The notes: generated by a model not told the origin, from the sequence alone. DNA of 64,000 bases from Paenibacillus_V sp046244365 (GCF_046244365.1 NZ_CP176395.1:8122001-8186000); one strand, 5' to 3'; counted from the stretch's first letter, positions 51,912 to 60,619 are shown. Made by a program: numbers and translations.

Positions 51912-54086
51912 CTAACTTGCCTTCTGATCGCCTTTATTGGAAACCATGCTTTCACCCTCAATATCTACCTTCGGTAACAAGCGGTCCAGCCATTTTGGAA
52001 TGTACCACGCCGATTTTCCCATTAGAGCCATTACAGCAGGTACTAACGTCATTCTAACGATAAACGCATCAATGAATACCGCAGCCGTAAGGGCTAGACC
52101 CAAGGATTGAATGATTGGTTCATCCATAAAGATAAAGCCGCAAAATACAGAAATCATGATAAGTGCCGCAAGCGTTACGACTAGACCATTATGTTCCATA
52201 CCGGAAATAACCGATTTCTTAGCATCACCGCTGTGACTGTAGTCTTCCCGCATTCGAGATACTAAGAAAACTTGGTAATCCATGGCTAGTCCGAATACGA
52301 TCCCTACGACCAGTATAGGAAGGAAATTCAAAAGCGGCCCTACGTTCGTTATACCAAATAAATCGCTTAAATAACCGTCTTGGAAAACAAGCACAACAGC
52401 ACCGAGAGAAGAGAAGATCGTAAACAGAAAACCAATTATCGCCTTTATGGGAACCAGAATAGAGCGAAACACAATAGCAAGGATAATCAAACCGAACCCT
52501 ACAATAGTTGCGATGAAAATGGGCAAAGCGTTATTTAAACTATCCGTTATATCCATATTCATAACGGCAACACCTGTAAGCATAATGTCTGCTTGGTACT
52601 TCTCCTCAATTTCCGAATTATGTTTTCTAACCGATTTAACGAGCTCTAGAGTTTGATCTGCTAACGGCCCGTCACTTGGCATTAATGTTTGGATCGATAC
52701 ATTCTTCGATTGATTGAAGAATGGCTGTGATACACTTACAACGCCGTCCAGTTTGCTGATTTCTTCCCTAACGACGGAAGCAACCTGCTTTGTTGTTTCG
52801 CTGTCGGAAGCATTCACTACGACTGTAAAAGGGCCGTTAACTCCTGGCCCAAATCCTTCAGCCATGAGATCGTAAGCTCTTCTTTCGGTCGTTTCGACGG
52901 ACCTTGTCCCATTATCGGGAAGTCCGGTTTTCATGTGCAGCACTGGATAACACATAGAGCCGATTAAGAGAAGAGTTACCAAAATGACGGGCGCTGGAAA
53001 TCGCGAAACAAAACGTCCCCAAGAGCCAAAAACATTCGAAGTTCGCTGCTTTGCTGCCGCTTTTCTTCTTTTCGGAATGATACGCTTACCCATCAAGGAA
53101 AGAAGTGCGGGTAAAAGTGTAATGGAAACAGCCATCGCCATAAGGACCGTTAATGCAGCGGCGATCCCCATCTCGGTAAGAAACGGAATGTTAACCACAG
53201 CTAAGCCTACAAGTGCAATAATGACGGTCAGACCGGCAAAAATAACGGCACTTCCTGCAGTAGCAGTAGCAATAGCTATCGTTTCCGTTGTGTCTGATCG
53301 TTTGCTCGCTTCCTGCCGAACCCTGGAAATAATGAGCAGTGCATAGTCAATCCCTACAGCAAGACCTAACATCGTCGATAATGCAGTTGAGGAACTACCC
53401 ATGGAAATGAAACCTGATCCGAAATTGATGAGCATTATTCCTGCAATGACACCAACACCGGCTATTAGTATCGGGATTCCTGCCATAAGCATGGACATAA
53501 ATGTGATGACTAGGATCATAAAGGCAACCAGCATACCAATTAATTCAACACTAGCACCGCCATGACTGGCACTAAGTTGGACGGTTCCACTTAACTCCGT
53601 CTGAATTCCTGCATCTTTAGTGATATTAATATTGGTCAAGACTTGATCTTTTGATTCTTGTGGAACATCGTTTGCGACAACACCATAAGTCAAGTTGGCG
53701 TAACCGATCCGTTTATCCTGACTTAGGGTTCCCAGCGTATAGGGGTCCATGGCTGCAATGATTTCTTTATCTTTTTTGGAGGCCTCGATAAAGGACATGA
53801 CGGCCTCTTTCATTTTTTCATCTTCAAGCGTTTTTCCTTCGGGTGCTTTGAAAACGACTTGAACGGTTCCACCCTTTGGTTCATTATTTCCGGATGAAAA
53901 CTCTTTCGACAACAGATCATTAGCTTTTTGCGATTCCGTTCCCGGTATAGACATTGTTGTTGATTTCTCACCATTAAAAGACACGCCTAACGTGACGATT
54001 ATACCCAAGATAAGTACCCAGGATAATAGGGTCTTCCCTCGATTTTTGGCGCACCATCTTCCAAGTTTATAAAGCTTTTCTGCCAT
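51912..54086 (-). CDS. ydfJ: MMPL/RND-superfamily exporter (YdfJ-like)
   Basis: 724 residues, the same length as B. subtilis YdfJ as I recall. Twelve membrane helices in two halves, each with one helix before a large extracytoplasmic loop. MMPL features are LGLAVGIDYALLIISRVRQE and GIVFGLAMDYQVFLVSRMRE (the Asp-Tyr proton-relay pairs in helices 4 and 10), FLTEMGIAAALTVLMAMAV and MDEPIIQSLGLALTAAVFID. It is a proton-driven exporter of hydrophobic or lipid substrates. It follows the YdfHI-like regulator genes and has its own upstream region with two 12-mer boxes, so it is probably induced by that system. ATG 54086 follows GAGGAG. Confidence 0.9.
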   Translation of the reverse strand: MAEKLYKLGRWCAKNRGKTLLSWVLILGIIVTLGVSFNGEKSTTMSIPGTESQKANDLLSKEFSSGNNEPKGGTVQVVFKAPEGKTLEDEKMKEAVMSFIEASKKDKEIIAAMDPYTLGTLSQDKRIGYANLTYGVVANDVPQESKDQVLTNINITKDAGIQTELSGTVQLSASHGGASVELIGMLVAFMILVITFMSMLMAGIPILIAGVGVIAGIMLINFGSGFISMGSSSTALSTMLGLAVGIDYALLIISRVRQEASKRSDTTETIAIATATAGSAVIFAGLTVIIALVGLAVVNIPFLTEMGIAAALTVLMAMAVSITLLPALLSLMGKRIIPKRRKAAAKQRTSNVFGSWGRFVSRFPAPVILVTLLLIGSMCYPVLHMKTGLPDNGTRSVETTERRAYDLMAEGFGPGVNGPFTVVVNASDSETTKQVASVVREEISKLDGVVSVSQPFFNQSKNVSIQTLMPSDGPLADQTLELVKSVRKHNSEIEEKYQADIMLTGVAVMNMDITDSLNNALPIFIATIVGFGLIILAIVFRSILVPIKAIIGFLFTIFSSLGAVVLVFQDGYLSDLFGITNVGPLLNFLPILVVGIVFGLAMDYQVFLVSRMREDYSHSGDAKKSVISGMEHNGLVVTLAALIMISVFCGFIFMDEPIIQSLGLALTAAVFIDAFIVRMTLVPAVMALMGKSAWYIPKWLDRLLPKVDIEGESMVSNKGDQKAS

Positions 54087-54118
54087 CTAACACTCACTCC
54101 TCTTTTATTCATACACCC

Positions 54119-54147
54119 ATCATAAGCTGAGGAGAAAAATAAAAAAT
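54119..54147 (-). promoter_or_regulatory. Weak promoter of ydfJ-like gene
   Basis: Minus strand TATGAT (54119-54124) with a poor -35 (ATTTTT, 54142-54147) at 17-base spacing. The weak -35 fits a promoter that needs an activator bound at the adjacent 12-mers. Confidence 0.45.
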
Positions 54148-54148
54148 C

Positions 54149-54183
54149 GTACAAAAGGGCAACCCCCTAATGTACGATCGGGC
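54149..54183 (-). promoter_or_regulatory. Two direct 12-mer boxes upstream of ydfJ-like gene
   Basis: Minus strand GCCCGATCGTAC (54172-54183) and GCCCTTTTGTAC (54149-54160) are direct repeats 23 bases apart, two helical turns. They agree with the GCCCRAAYGTAC tandem 12-mers I recall as the YdfI binding site in B. subtilis, and abut the -35 region. Confidence 0.75.
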
Positions 54184-54202
54184 AAATCTATGAAATTTCC
54201 GA

Positions 54203-54850
54203 TTATAAATGCAGGATTCCACGCTCCACCGCCACGGCGACGGCCTGCGATCTCGAATCAACTCCCAATTTATTATAAATATTGGTTAAATGGGCCTTTA
54301 CTGTCCGTTCGGATATTCCCATATCGAAGCCGATCTCTTTGCTTCGAGACCCACGGGCAATCGCTTGAAGCACGATCAATTCTTTGTCTGTAAGAGACAT
54401 CTTCGCCGAGGATGACTCTTTCGCCTGTATTGGCGTCTTGTTACCGAATACTTTCTCGGTGATTTCCGGAAGTAGCAACGTCTCCCCCCTCATCGCTGCA
54501 TCAATCGAGCGAAATATCATCTCCCTTCCCGTATCCTTGAGCAAATACCCTTTGGCACCTAACGCCAGTCCTCCGATCATCATTTCATCCTCGTTATAGG
54601 TAGTCAAAATAATGACCGGAATATCGAGTCCTTTAGCTTTGAGCGCTGTCATGGTATCTAAGCCGCCCATCTCAGGCATGTTCAAATCCAATAGGATAAT
54701 GTCCGGCTTGTATGCCTCCACCAGTCGGACCGCTTCCACACCGTTGGATGCTTCTGCGACTACCTCGTACCTTTGATTCGTTTCCAGGATCAGCTTAAGT
54801 CCCTCACGAACGACTAGGTGGTCATCCACTAAAAGAATCTTAATTGTCAT
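54203..54850 (-). CDS. ydfI: NarL/LuxR-family response regulator (YdfI-like)
   Basis: 215 residues. Receiver domain with KILLVDDHLVVREGLKLIL, phospho-acceptor Asp in IILLDLNMPEMGGL and Lys in GAKGYLLKDT. C-terminal LuxR helix-turn-helix with LTDKELIVLQAIARGSRSKE and ISERTVKAHLTNIYNKLGVD. It overlaps the kinase gene by four bases. The length (B. subtilis YdfI is about 213), gene order and the matching DNA boxes upstream of ydfJ support the YdfHI assignment. Confidence 0.9.
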   Translation of the reverse strand: MTIKILLVDDHLVVREGLKLILETNQRYEVVAEASNGVEAVRLVEAYKPDIILLDLNMPEMGGLDTMTALKAKGLDIPVIILTTYNEDEMMIGGLALGAKGYLLKDTGREMIFRSIDAAMRGETLLLPEITEKVFGNKTPIQAKESSSAKMSLTDKELIVLQAIARGSRSKEIGFDMGISERTVKAHLTNIYNKLGVDSRSQAVAVAVERGILHL

Positions 54851-56073
54851 AAGATGGTGTCCTCCTGTTGTAATGGAATGCGAACAGAAACTTTTGTTCC
54901 TTGCTTTCCGCTTTCGATTTGGATATCCCCTCCAATAATTCTGGCTCGTTCATATAGGCCAATTAAACCATAGCTACCGGATTGTTTCCCGATCAGCTTG
55001 GTATCGAACCCTATTCCGTCATCCGTAATTCGTAGCTCGATTACGTTTTCTCGTGCTGCAACCACGACTTCTACGTTCGTCGCGTTGGCGTATTTTGCTA
55101 TATTTGCCAAGCATTCTCGTACGATGTGTAAGCTATGTTCGAAGATCAACTTCGGCACCGAATGGGGTATCGATAACTGTGTGGAAATATGAATCCCTGT
55201 CGCATGTGCGAAATGTTCAGCCTCATCCTGCACCGCTTTAGAAATTTCTATAACCTCTGCGGAATACGAACGCAAGTCGTCAATAGCGCTTCTCGCCTCT
55301 GAAAGCGTGCGCTTTGCTTGGGCTTTCGACAGCTGAACAATCTCGTGAGCGCGATGCATATTATCGTTCTCTAGATGCGCATCCACGGCATCAAGCTGCA
55401 TGATGAGACCTGCCAGCCCTTGTGCCAAGGTATCATGTAAATCACGGGCCATTCTTTGACGTTCGTTGGCAATGGTTAGATCCTCCACTTTCCTGTGCGC
55501 TCGTTCCAATTCACGCAAAAACAACTGGGTCCGCAATTTAACACGAACCTGTTTATAGAACAGAGTAGCATAGCCGATTACGAAAACCATCATGAAGATG
55601 AGCGCTGGCAATGTTGTTGACAAATCCTCGCTCGTCCCGGGCCAAACCAGTGAAAAAGAAAACAAAGCACAATAAAGGGTACAGAGCAAAAGCACCTTGA
55701 ACCGTTGGGAATATACACCAATACTTTGCCCGACCAAGACCATTAATAAACTTACAAAGATGAGAGAGTAATTCTTTGGCATGAGTAACGCACAGCCCCA
55801 ACCGATGAATCCTTGCGTCACAAAATAGATCCAAGGCCTTCTATCGACGATGGACCCGGCATACCAATGCAACAAAATGTGGATCAGAATGAGACAAGTA
55901 AAAATAATAAATTCGAACAATATGGGGAACACGGGTATCTGGGAGGACAATACAGAAAAATAAATCAAAATGACCCAGATTAAAACAGGTAGTCGAGAGT
56001 CCCGCAGAACATTTGGGGAATCGGATCGGAAGTCTTCATAAGGTTGGTTTTTCGAATAATTCTGATCTTTCAC
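54847..56073 (-). CDS. ydfH: NarL-type sensor histidine kinase (YdfH-like)
   Basis: 408 residues with five or six membrane helices in the first half (LIWVILIYFSVLSSQIPVFP, FIIFTCLILIHILLHWYAG and others). This is followed by the HisKA_3 phospho-acceptor region ERQRMARDLHDTLAQGLAGL and the ATPase part with HIVRECLANIAKYANATNVE, DDGIGFD and GSYGLIGLYERARIIGGDIQ. The GTG start at 56073 has AGAGGTGA six bases upstream. It begins the ydfHI-ydfJ set. The multi-helix sensor without extracellular domain suggests a membrane signal. Confidence 0.9.
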   Translation of the reverse strand: MKDQNYSKNQPYEDFRSDSPNVLRDSRLPVLIWVILIYFSVLSSQIPVFPILFEFIIFTCLILIHILLHWYAGSIVDRRPWIYFVTQGFIGWGCALLMPKNYSLIFVSLLMVLVGQSIGVYSQRFKVLLLCTLYCALFSFSLVWPGTSEDLSTTLPALIFMMVFVIGYATLFYKQVRVKLRTQLFLRELERAHRKVEDLTIANERQRMARDLHDTLAQGLAGLIMQLDAVDAHLENDNMHRAHEIVQLSKAQAKRTLSEARSAIDDLRSYSAEVIEISKAVQDEAEHFAHATGIHISTQLSIPHSVPKLIFEHSLHIVRECLANIAKYANATNVEVVVAARENVIELRITDDGIGFDTKLIGKQSGSYGLIGLYERARIIGGDIQIESGKQGTKVSVRIPLQQEDTIL

Positions 56074-56109
56074 GCAGGGTCACCTCTATCATGTACCTAT
56101 TATAAAACA

Positions 56110-56149
56110 ATGCAAGTTCATGTCCCTGTCAAGGGCCATGAACTTGCAT
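56110..56149 (-). terminator. Long perfect hairpin, probable terminator of the yhaQ-yhaP operon
   Basis: ATGCAAGTTCATG (56110-56122) pairs perfectly with CATGAACTTGCAT (56137-56149), and the loop itself can pair (CCCT/AGGG). On the minus strand TTGTTTTATAAT follows. The AT-rich tail also carries a TATAAT that may be the -10 of the ydfH-like gene. Confidence 0.65.
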
Positions 56150-56265
56150 CCATAAACATGCATTCATATTTTAACTCTTATTCGCCAAGAAGCCAATTTA
56201 AATCGACACCAAATTGCTTTCTCAGAGCTATCCATAACTCACTCACAAACCGAAAACCCAATCTC

Positions 56266-57552
56266 CTACACCTTAAAAGCCTTCATCGCCTTGCGAAGCT
56301 CCTTAAACGAAGGACGCTTGCCGTACATGAGCACGCCGGTGCGGTAAATTTTCGCAGCCAGCCAGCCCATCCCGAGGATCGAGGCGAACAGGATGCCGAT
56401 GCTCAGCCAAATTTCCCAAACGGCCGGATCACTCATGCCGATACGCAGGAACATTAGCAGCGGCGAGAAGAACGGAATGAACGACATGACGACGACGAAC
56501 GTCGCATTCGGGTCCTGCAGGCCGTACATCGATATCATGAACGCAGCAATGATGACGAAGGTAACCGGCATGATCGCTTGACCGACCTCTTCCGTACGGC
56601 TGACGAGCGAGCCGACCGCCGCGAAGATCGTTGCATAGATGAAGTACCCGGTCAAATAGAAGAGAATGAAATAGAACAGCAGCCCGATCGGCAGATCGTT
56701 CAAATTCAGGTTCAGCTTGTCGAGCAGCTCGCGGTTATGCGGCAGCACGAGGTTCGCTCCCCCGACCACGATGTAAAGGACGATCGATGTCAAGCCGAGC
56801 ATGCAGACGCCGATAATTTTACCGAACATTTGCTTAAGCGGCGATACGCTGGAAATGAGCACTTCCATGACGCGAGAGCTTTTTTCGGCCGTAATTTCCG
56901 TCGCCACCATGTTGCCGTAGCCGATTACGCCGATGTAGAGCATGAACAGCAGCGCATAAACGAGTCCGAATGCAAGCGCCATCTGCGATTCCGATTTGCC
57001 TTGGCCGACGGAATCTCCTGTTGTGGAAATTTGTACGGACTCGATCGCGACAGGGCTGAAAAGCTTATTCAGAACGTCCTGGCTCAGGTTCGCGTCCCGC
57101 ACGGCCATTTCCGTTTTGACGCTGCTCAGCGCCGTTTGCAGGTCGCTCTTCATGCCGGAGCCGATGGAATCCTCGGATTTATAAACGATTTTGGGGAAGC
57201 CTTTGCCCGCCTCTTCGGCGAATTCGACATAGCCCTCGATTTGCCCGTCTTTAATCTGATCCTTGGCGAATTTCTCGTTCGCCTCTTTGCCGCCTTGATC
57301 CTTGAGACGGATGACAGTCACATCGGGTTTTTCTTGCTTCTTGAAGTATTCTTCCAGCTTAACGGAGACGCCTTGCTGATCGTCGAACACGCCGATCTTC
57401 GACGGCTCGTCGGAGGAAAATTGCGAGATGATATAAGGCAAATTGATCATAACCGTAAGCAGAACGGCGAATATAAGATTCGAGATAATCGTCGACTTCG
57501 CCTTAAACCGTGTCCAAAACGTGAATTTTACGACCGTCCACATGCTGTTCAT
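56266..57552 (-). CDS. yhaP: ABC-2 type transporter permease (YhaP/NatB-like)
   Basis: 428 residues. One N-terminal helix (ISNLIFAVLLTVMINLPYII), an extracytoplasmic domain of about 150 residues (EPSKIGVFDDQQGVSVKLEE), then five or six helices with EITAEKSSRVMEVLISSVSP, the ABC-2 coupling motif, and FIYATIFAAVGSLVSRTEEV. This is the NatB/YhaP layout, an exporter whose substrate (Na+ or small toxic compounds in NatAB) is not certain here. It overlaps the ATPase gene by four bases and ends a five-gene operon. Confidence 0.88.
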   Translation of the reverse strand: MNSMWTVVKFTFWTRFKAKSTIISNLIFAVLLTVMINLPYIISQFSSDEPSKIGVFDDQQGVSVKLEEYFKKQEKPDVTVIRLKDQGGKEANEKFAKDQIKDGQIEGYVEFAEEAGKGFPKIVYKSEDSIGSGMKSDLQTALSSVKTEMAVRDANLSQDVLNKLFSPVAIESVQISTTGDSVGQGKSESQMALAFGLVYALLFMLYIGVIGYGNMVATEITAEKSSRVMEVLISSVSPLKQMFGKIIGVCMLGLTSIVLYIVVGGANLVLPHNRELLDKLNLNLNDLPIGLLFYFILFYLTGYFIYATIFAAVGSLVSRTEEVGQAIMPVTFVIIAAFMISMYGLQDPNATFVVVMSFIPFFSPLLMFLRIGMSDPAVWEIWLSIGILFASILGMGWLAAKIYRTGVLMYGKRPSFKELRKAMKAFKV

Positions 57553-58448
57553 ACTTGGCCACCTACCGTTCTAATGAAAATTTCGTTAAGCGTGGGCTCC
57601 ATGATTTGAAAACGGGTAACCGTCGCTTGGTACATCGCCGCCTTGAGCGCGTCCTGCGCAGCCGTCTCATGCTCGATATGAAGCTCGTAGCCGTTGGCGT
57701 GCCGGGATACCGAGCGTACGCCCGGAATTTGCTCCAGACCGTTAATGTCCTGCTCCGCCTCCAGCAGCACCCGCTCGCGGGGAAACTTGCGCTTCAAGTC
57801 CTTGATTTTCCCTTGCAGCACGGTGTTCGAACGATGCAAAATGCTGATGTTCTCGCACAGCTCTTCCACATGGTCCATCCTATGGCTGGAGAAAAGGATC
57901 GTTTTGCCTTCGTCGCGAAGCGCTTTGACCGTGCTTTTCAGCAGCTCCACGTTAACCGGATCGAGTCCGCTGAACGCCTCGTCGAGAATCATGATTTCGG
58001 GATCGTGAATTGCCGCCGCGATAAACTGAATCTTTTGCTGATTGCCCTTCGAAAGCTCTTCGACCCGCTTGCTGTAGTATTCCGGCACTTCAAAACGCTC
58101 CAGCCACTCTTTCAGCCGCTGATCCGCCTTTTTGCGGTTCATGCCCCGCAGTTCGGCCAAGTACAGGATTTGATCGCTTACCTTCACTTTCGGATAAAGA
58201 CCGCGCTCCTCCGGCAAATAGCCCATTAGACTGCGAAGCTGATCGGTGTAGGGCTTTCCTTGCCATTCAATGCGTCCCCCGTCCGGATAAATGAGACCGA
58301 GCACCATCCGCATCGTCGTCGTTTTGCCGGCTCCGTTCGCGCCGAGCAGCCCGTAAATTTCTCCCTGCTTCACCTGTATGTTGATGGCGTTAACCGCCGT
58401 TTTGTCCCCGTAATGCTTCGTCACTTCGTGCAATTGCAATGCGTACAT
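57549..58448 (-). CDS. yhaQ: ABC transporter ATP-binding protein (YhaQ/NatA-like)
   Basis: 299 residues. Walker A GLLGANGAGKTTTMRMVLGL, Q-loop MGYLPEERGLYPKVKV, signature ELSKGNQQKIQFIAAAIHDP, Walker B IMILDEAFSGLDPVNVELLK and H-loop LFSSHRMDHVEE. The EERGLYPK stretch is typical of the YhaQ/NatA group. It overlaps its permease gene by four bases and follows the ytrB-like ATPase by 21 bases, so it is under the same upstream GntR control. Confidence 0.9.
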   Translation of the reverse strand: MYALQLHEVTKHYGDKTAVNAINIQVKQGEIYGLLGANGAGKTTTMRMVLGLIYPDGGRIEWQGKPYTDQLRSLMGYLPEERGLYPKVKVSDQILYLAELRGMNRKKADQRLKEWLERFEVPEYYSKRVEELSKGNQQKIQFIAAAIHDPEIMILDEAFSGLDPVNVELLKSTVKALRDEGKTILFSSHRMDHVEELCENISILHRSNTVLQGKIKDLKRKFPRERVLLEAEQDINGLEQIPGVRSVSRHANGYELHIEHETAAQDALKAAMYQATVTRFQIMEPTLNEIFIRTVGGQV

Positions 58449-58469
58449 CGTCGTCCGCTCCCCTCGTTA

Positions 58470-59360
58470 TTAAGAACTTTTCGTTCCGATCGTTTGCATC
58501 CGCTGCAGTTGTACGAATATTTCGTCCAGCTCGAGCGACTGCATACGAATTACCGAAATTCCTTGTTTAGCAAGCGCCGCCTCGGTTAGGTCGGGCTCGT
58601 ACGAAATCAATCTTGCCGGCTGATCGTGCGCTTCCGTCACGCCGGGCAAACGGCCCGGATTATCCGGCATCCGATCGACCCATATCATTTTCCATGTATC
58701 GAGCAGCGCATCTTTCTCATGAAAACCGATTAGCTTCCCCTTATACATGAAGGCGACATAATCGGCAAGCCTGCGCACTTCATCCATGATGTGAGTCGCA
58801 ATGACAACCGTCCGATCGCCGCCGCGCATAAACTGCGTCAGCTCATCGATCATTTGGCGCCAGGCGAACGGGTCGAGACCGGAAGAAGGCTCGTCGAGCA
58901 GCAGCAGCTCCGGATTCGGGGCGAGCGCCAGCGTCAGCGAAAGCTTCCGCTGCATGCCCTTGGATAGGGCGGACAGCTTCATCCCCGGATCCAGCTCAAA
59001 CTTCGCGATCAGCTCCCGGCAGCGGCGTTCGTCCCAGCCCGGATACCAATAGGAGACGAATTCGATCAGCTGCCCGATCGTTTTGGCAACGCCGCCAAAG
59101 TCGCTGAACTCCGGCACATAGCCGATTTTCTGCTTCATGCTGACCGCATCCTGCGGGTAGTGCTGCTGCAGCACGCTAAGTGACCCGCGATCCGGCTGAA
59201 GCATGTGCATGAGCATGCGGAACATCGTGCTTTTGCCCGAACCGTTCGGGCCGACAACCGCCACCACGTATCCCCGCTCAATTTCCATGCTGATCGGACC
59301 CAGCCGGAACTTGCCGTCTACCAGCTTCTCGATGTCCTGAAATTTAATGACCGTCTCCAT
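58470..59360 (-). CDS. ABC transporter ATP-binding protein (YtrB-like)
   Basis: 296 residues from ATG 59360 (GGGGAG eight bases upstream); the longer reading frame from 59456 lies within the GntR gene and is not needed. Walker A VVGPNGSGKSTMFRMLMHML, signature ALSKGMQRKLSLTLALAPNP, Walker B LLLLDEPSSGLDPFAWRQMI and H-loop VIATHIMDEVRRLADYV are intact. The size and the preceding YtrA-type repressor match YtrB of the B. subtilis cell-wall-antibiotic-inducible ytr operon. Its start overlaps the end of the GntR gene by 17 bases. The likely membrane partner is the protein encoded at 59780-60514. Confidence 0.87.
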   Translation of the reverse strand: METVIKFQDIEKLVDGKFRLGPISMEIERGYVVAVVGPNGSGKSTMFRMLMHMLQPDRGSLSVLQQHYPQDAVSMKQKIGYVPEFSDFGGVAKTIGQLIEFVSYWYPGWDERRCRELIAKFELDPGMKLSALSKGMQRKLSLTLALAPNPELLLLDEPSSGLDPFAWRQMIDELTQFMRGGDRTVVIATHIMDEVRRLADYVAFMYKGKLIGFHEKDALLDTWKMIWVDRMPDNPGRLPGVTEAHDQPARLISYEPDLTEAALAKQGISVIRMQSLELDEIFVQLQRMQTIGTKSS

Positions 59361-59766
59361 CCCGATCGCTCCCCTCTTTCCCGTATTCGCGCAGAAGCTC
59401 CTCCAGCATGTCTCGCATTTCATCCGCCGAACAGTGAATACGCTGACCGACTTCAACCGCTGCCTTCAGCGCCTCGTATACGGCATCCCGCCGGTAACGT
59501 TCCCTTTCCGTCACGTCGACTTTCGCAACGAACGTTCCCGTCCCCTGTCTCGTCCGCAAAAAACCCTCCTGCTCCAGATCCTGATACACCCGCCGAATCG
59601 TAATGACGCTGCACGACAAGTCTGCGGCAAACTCGCGAATCGAGGGAAGCAGCAGTCCTTCAGCCAGTTGTCCGCTTAAGATAAGCGCCCTAAGCTGTTC
59701 CTCGATCTGGTGGTACATAGGCTCTGCGCGGTCTGCCGAAACATCGATCGGTATTTTCACGGCCAC
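59344..59766 (-). CDS. GntR-family transcriptional repressor (YtrA subfamily)
   Basis: 140 residues. A winged helix (PMYHQIEEQLRALILSGQLA, LLPSIREFAADLSCSVITIR, FLRTRQGTGTFVAKV) plus a short C-terminal helical tail of about 50 residues, which is the YtrA type that lacks a ligand-binding domain. Members repress ABC-transporter operons encoded next to them. It is the second gene of the operon, after the permease (13-base gap), and overlaps the ATPase gene. The palindrome and CACAGT repeats over the operon promoter are its likely operator. Confidence 0.9.
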   Translation of the reverse strand: MAVKIPIDVSADRAEPMYHQIEEQLRALILSGQLAEGLLLPSIREFAADLSCSVITIRRVYQDLEQEGFLRTRQGTGTFVAKVDVTERERYRRDAVYEALKAAVEVGQRIHCSADEMRDMLEELLREYGKEGSDRDGDGH

Positions 59767-59779
59767 ACCACCTTGCCAT

Positions 59780-60514
59780 TCATGTTAAGTTTCTCCGATT
59801 CAGCTTCGTCACCGCGAACTTTTTCAACAGCAGTTGGCTTGCGGCACCGAGTAGGAGCGTGATTGCAGGAAGCACGAAGCCCGTTTCTTTCACGACCCGA
59901 ATCGAGCTTTGCACGGCATGAGCGTCGAGCAGCCAGAGCAGCACCGGTACTCCCATATACAGCAAGATGCTTGAACAGCTGATGATAAAATAGATCTTCT
60001 CTTTGTACCCGAGTTCCACATATAGGAAGAAGCTTGCTAGGATCAACGAATACCCCGTCCAAGCCAATGCGAAGGCGACATATTCCAACGGCTCGAAAGC
60101 CGTTCGGACATAATCGGTCATCAGGTAAAGACTGATAAAGAAGACGAGACCGCTGAAGACCGTGGTGATGAACAGCGTAAGCTGCCGGCAAACGACGATT
60201 TCTTCCGAGCTGATCGGTAAGCTTTTGTAGTACTTCATTTTGCTGCTTAGCCGATTGTTCTTCCAGTACTTGAGATAGTCCTTCGAAAAGGCGAACCCCA
60301 TCATTCCGACGCTGGTTAGAAAGATGAAGTCTATCATCACGTTCGTAAACACGTATTCCTTATGCTCGGCGCTTCCGATGTAGCGGAACAGCATCGTGCC
60401 TCCAAAGAAGGCGAAGTACACCATCATAATCATCGTCCATAGGAAGCCGAATCCGATTCTCCTCAATTCCCCGCGAAGAAGCCATCTAACGTTACGCCAA
60501 AAGGTCATCGTCAC
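59780..60514 (-). CDS. Membrane protein, probable ABC transporter permease subunit of the ytr-like operon
   Basis: 244 residues and six membrane helices (GFLWTMIMMVYFAFFGGTML, LFITTVFSGLVFFISLYLMT, YFIISCSSILLYMGVPVLLW and others) with no soluble domain. No strong family motif is visible, but the size, topology and position before a GntR repressor and an ATPase lacking any other partner support a permease role. GTG 60514 is preferred: GAGGAGG is six bases upstream, whereas ATG 60520 touches that site and ATG 60508 is 12 bases away. It is the first gene of the five-gene operon. Confidence 0.72.
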   Translation of the reverse strand: MTMTFWRNVRWLLRGELRRIGFGFLWTMIMMVYFAFFGGTMLFRYIGSAEHKEYVFTNVMIDFIFLTSVGMMGFAFSKDYLKYWKNNRLSSKMKYYKSLPISSEEIVVCRQLTLFITTVFSGLVFFISLYLMTDYVRTAFEPLEYVAFALAWTGYSLILASFFLYVELGYKEKIYFIISCSSILLYMGVPVLLWLLDAHAVQSSIRVVKETGFVLPAITLLLGAASQLLLKKFAVTKLNRRNLT

Positions 60515-60543
60515 CCTCATCCTCCTCGATCCCTGACAGAGCG

Positions 60544-60593
60544 CTGTGCTTACTGTGCTTACTGTGTCTACTGTGTATATCTATATTCACAGT
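60544..60593. promoter_or_regulatory. Candidate GntR/YtrA operator: palindrome plus 9-bp direct repeats
   Basis: ACTGTG (60570-60575) and CACAGT (60588-60593) are inverted arms of a 24-bp palindrome that overlaps the -10 element. Four 9-bp units CTGTGCTTA, CTGTGCTTA, CTGTGTCTA, CTGTGTATA (60544-60579) run from it towards the first gene. Confidence 0.65.
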
Positions 60594-60619
60594 ATAATCA
60601 CCCCGCGTGCATTTTGCAA
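60591..60619 (-). promoter_or_regulatory. Promoter of the ytr-like ABC operon
   Basis: Minus strand TTGCAA (60614-60619), 17-base spacer, TATACT (60591-60596). The -10 overlaps the palindrome arm. Confidence 0.65.

Noticed and set aside
56110..56149. 13-bp perfect inverted repeat considered as an insertion-sequence end or recombinase site
   Set aside because: No transposase or integrase gene is nearby and the repeat is followed by a T-rich stretch after an operon, so a terminator is the simpler reading.
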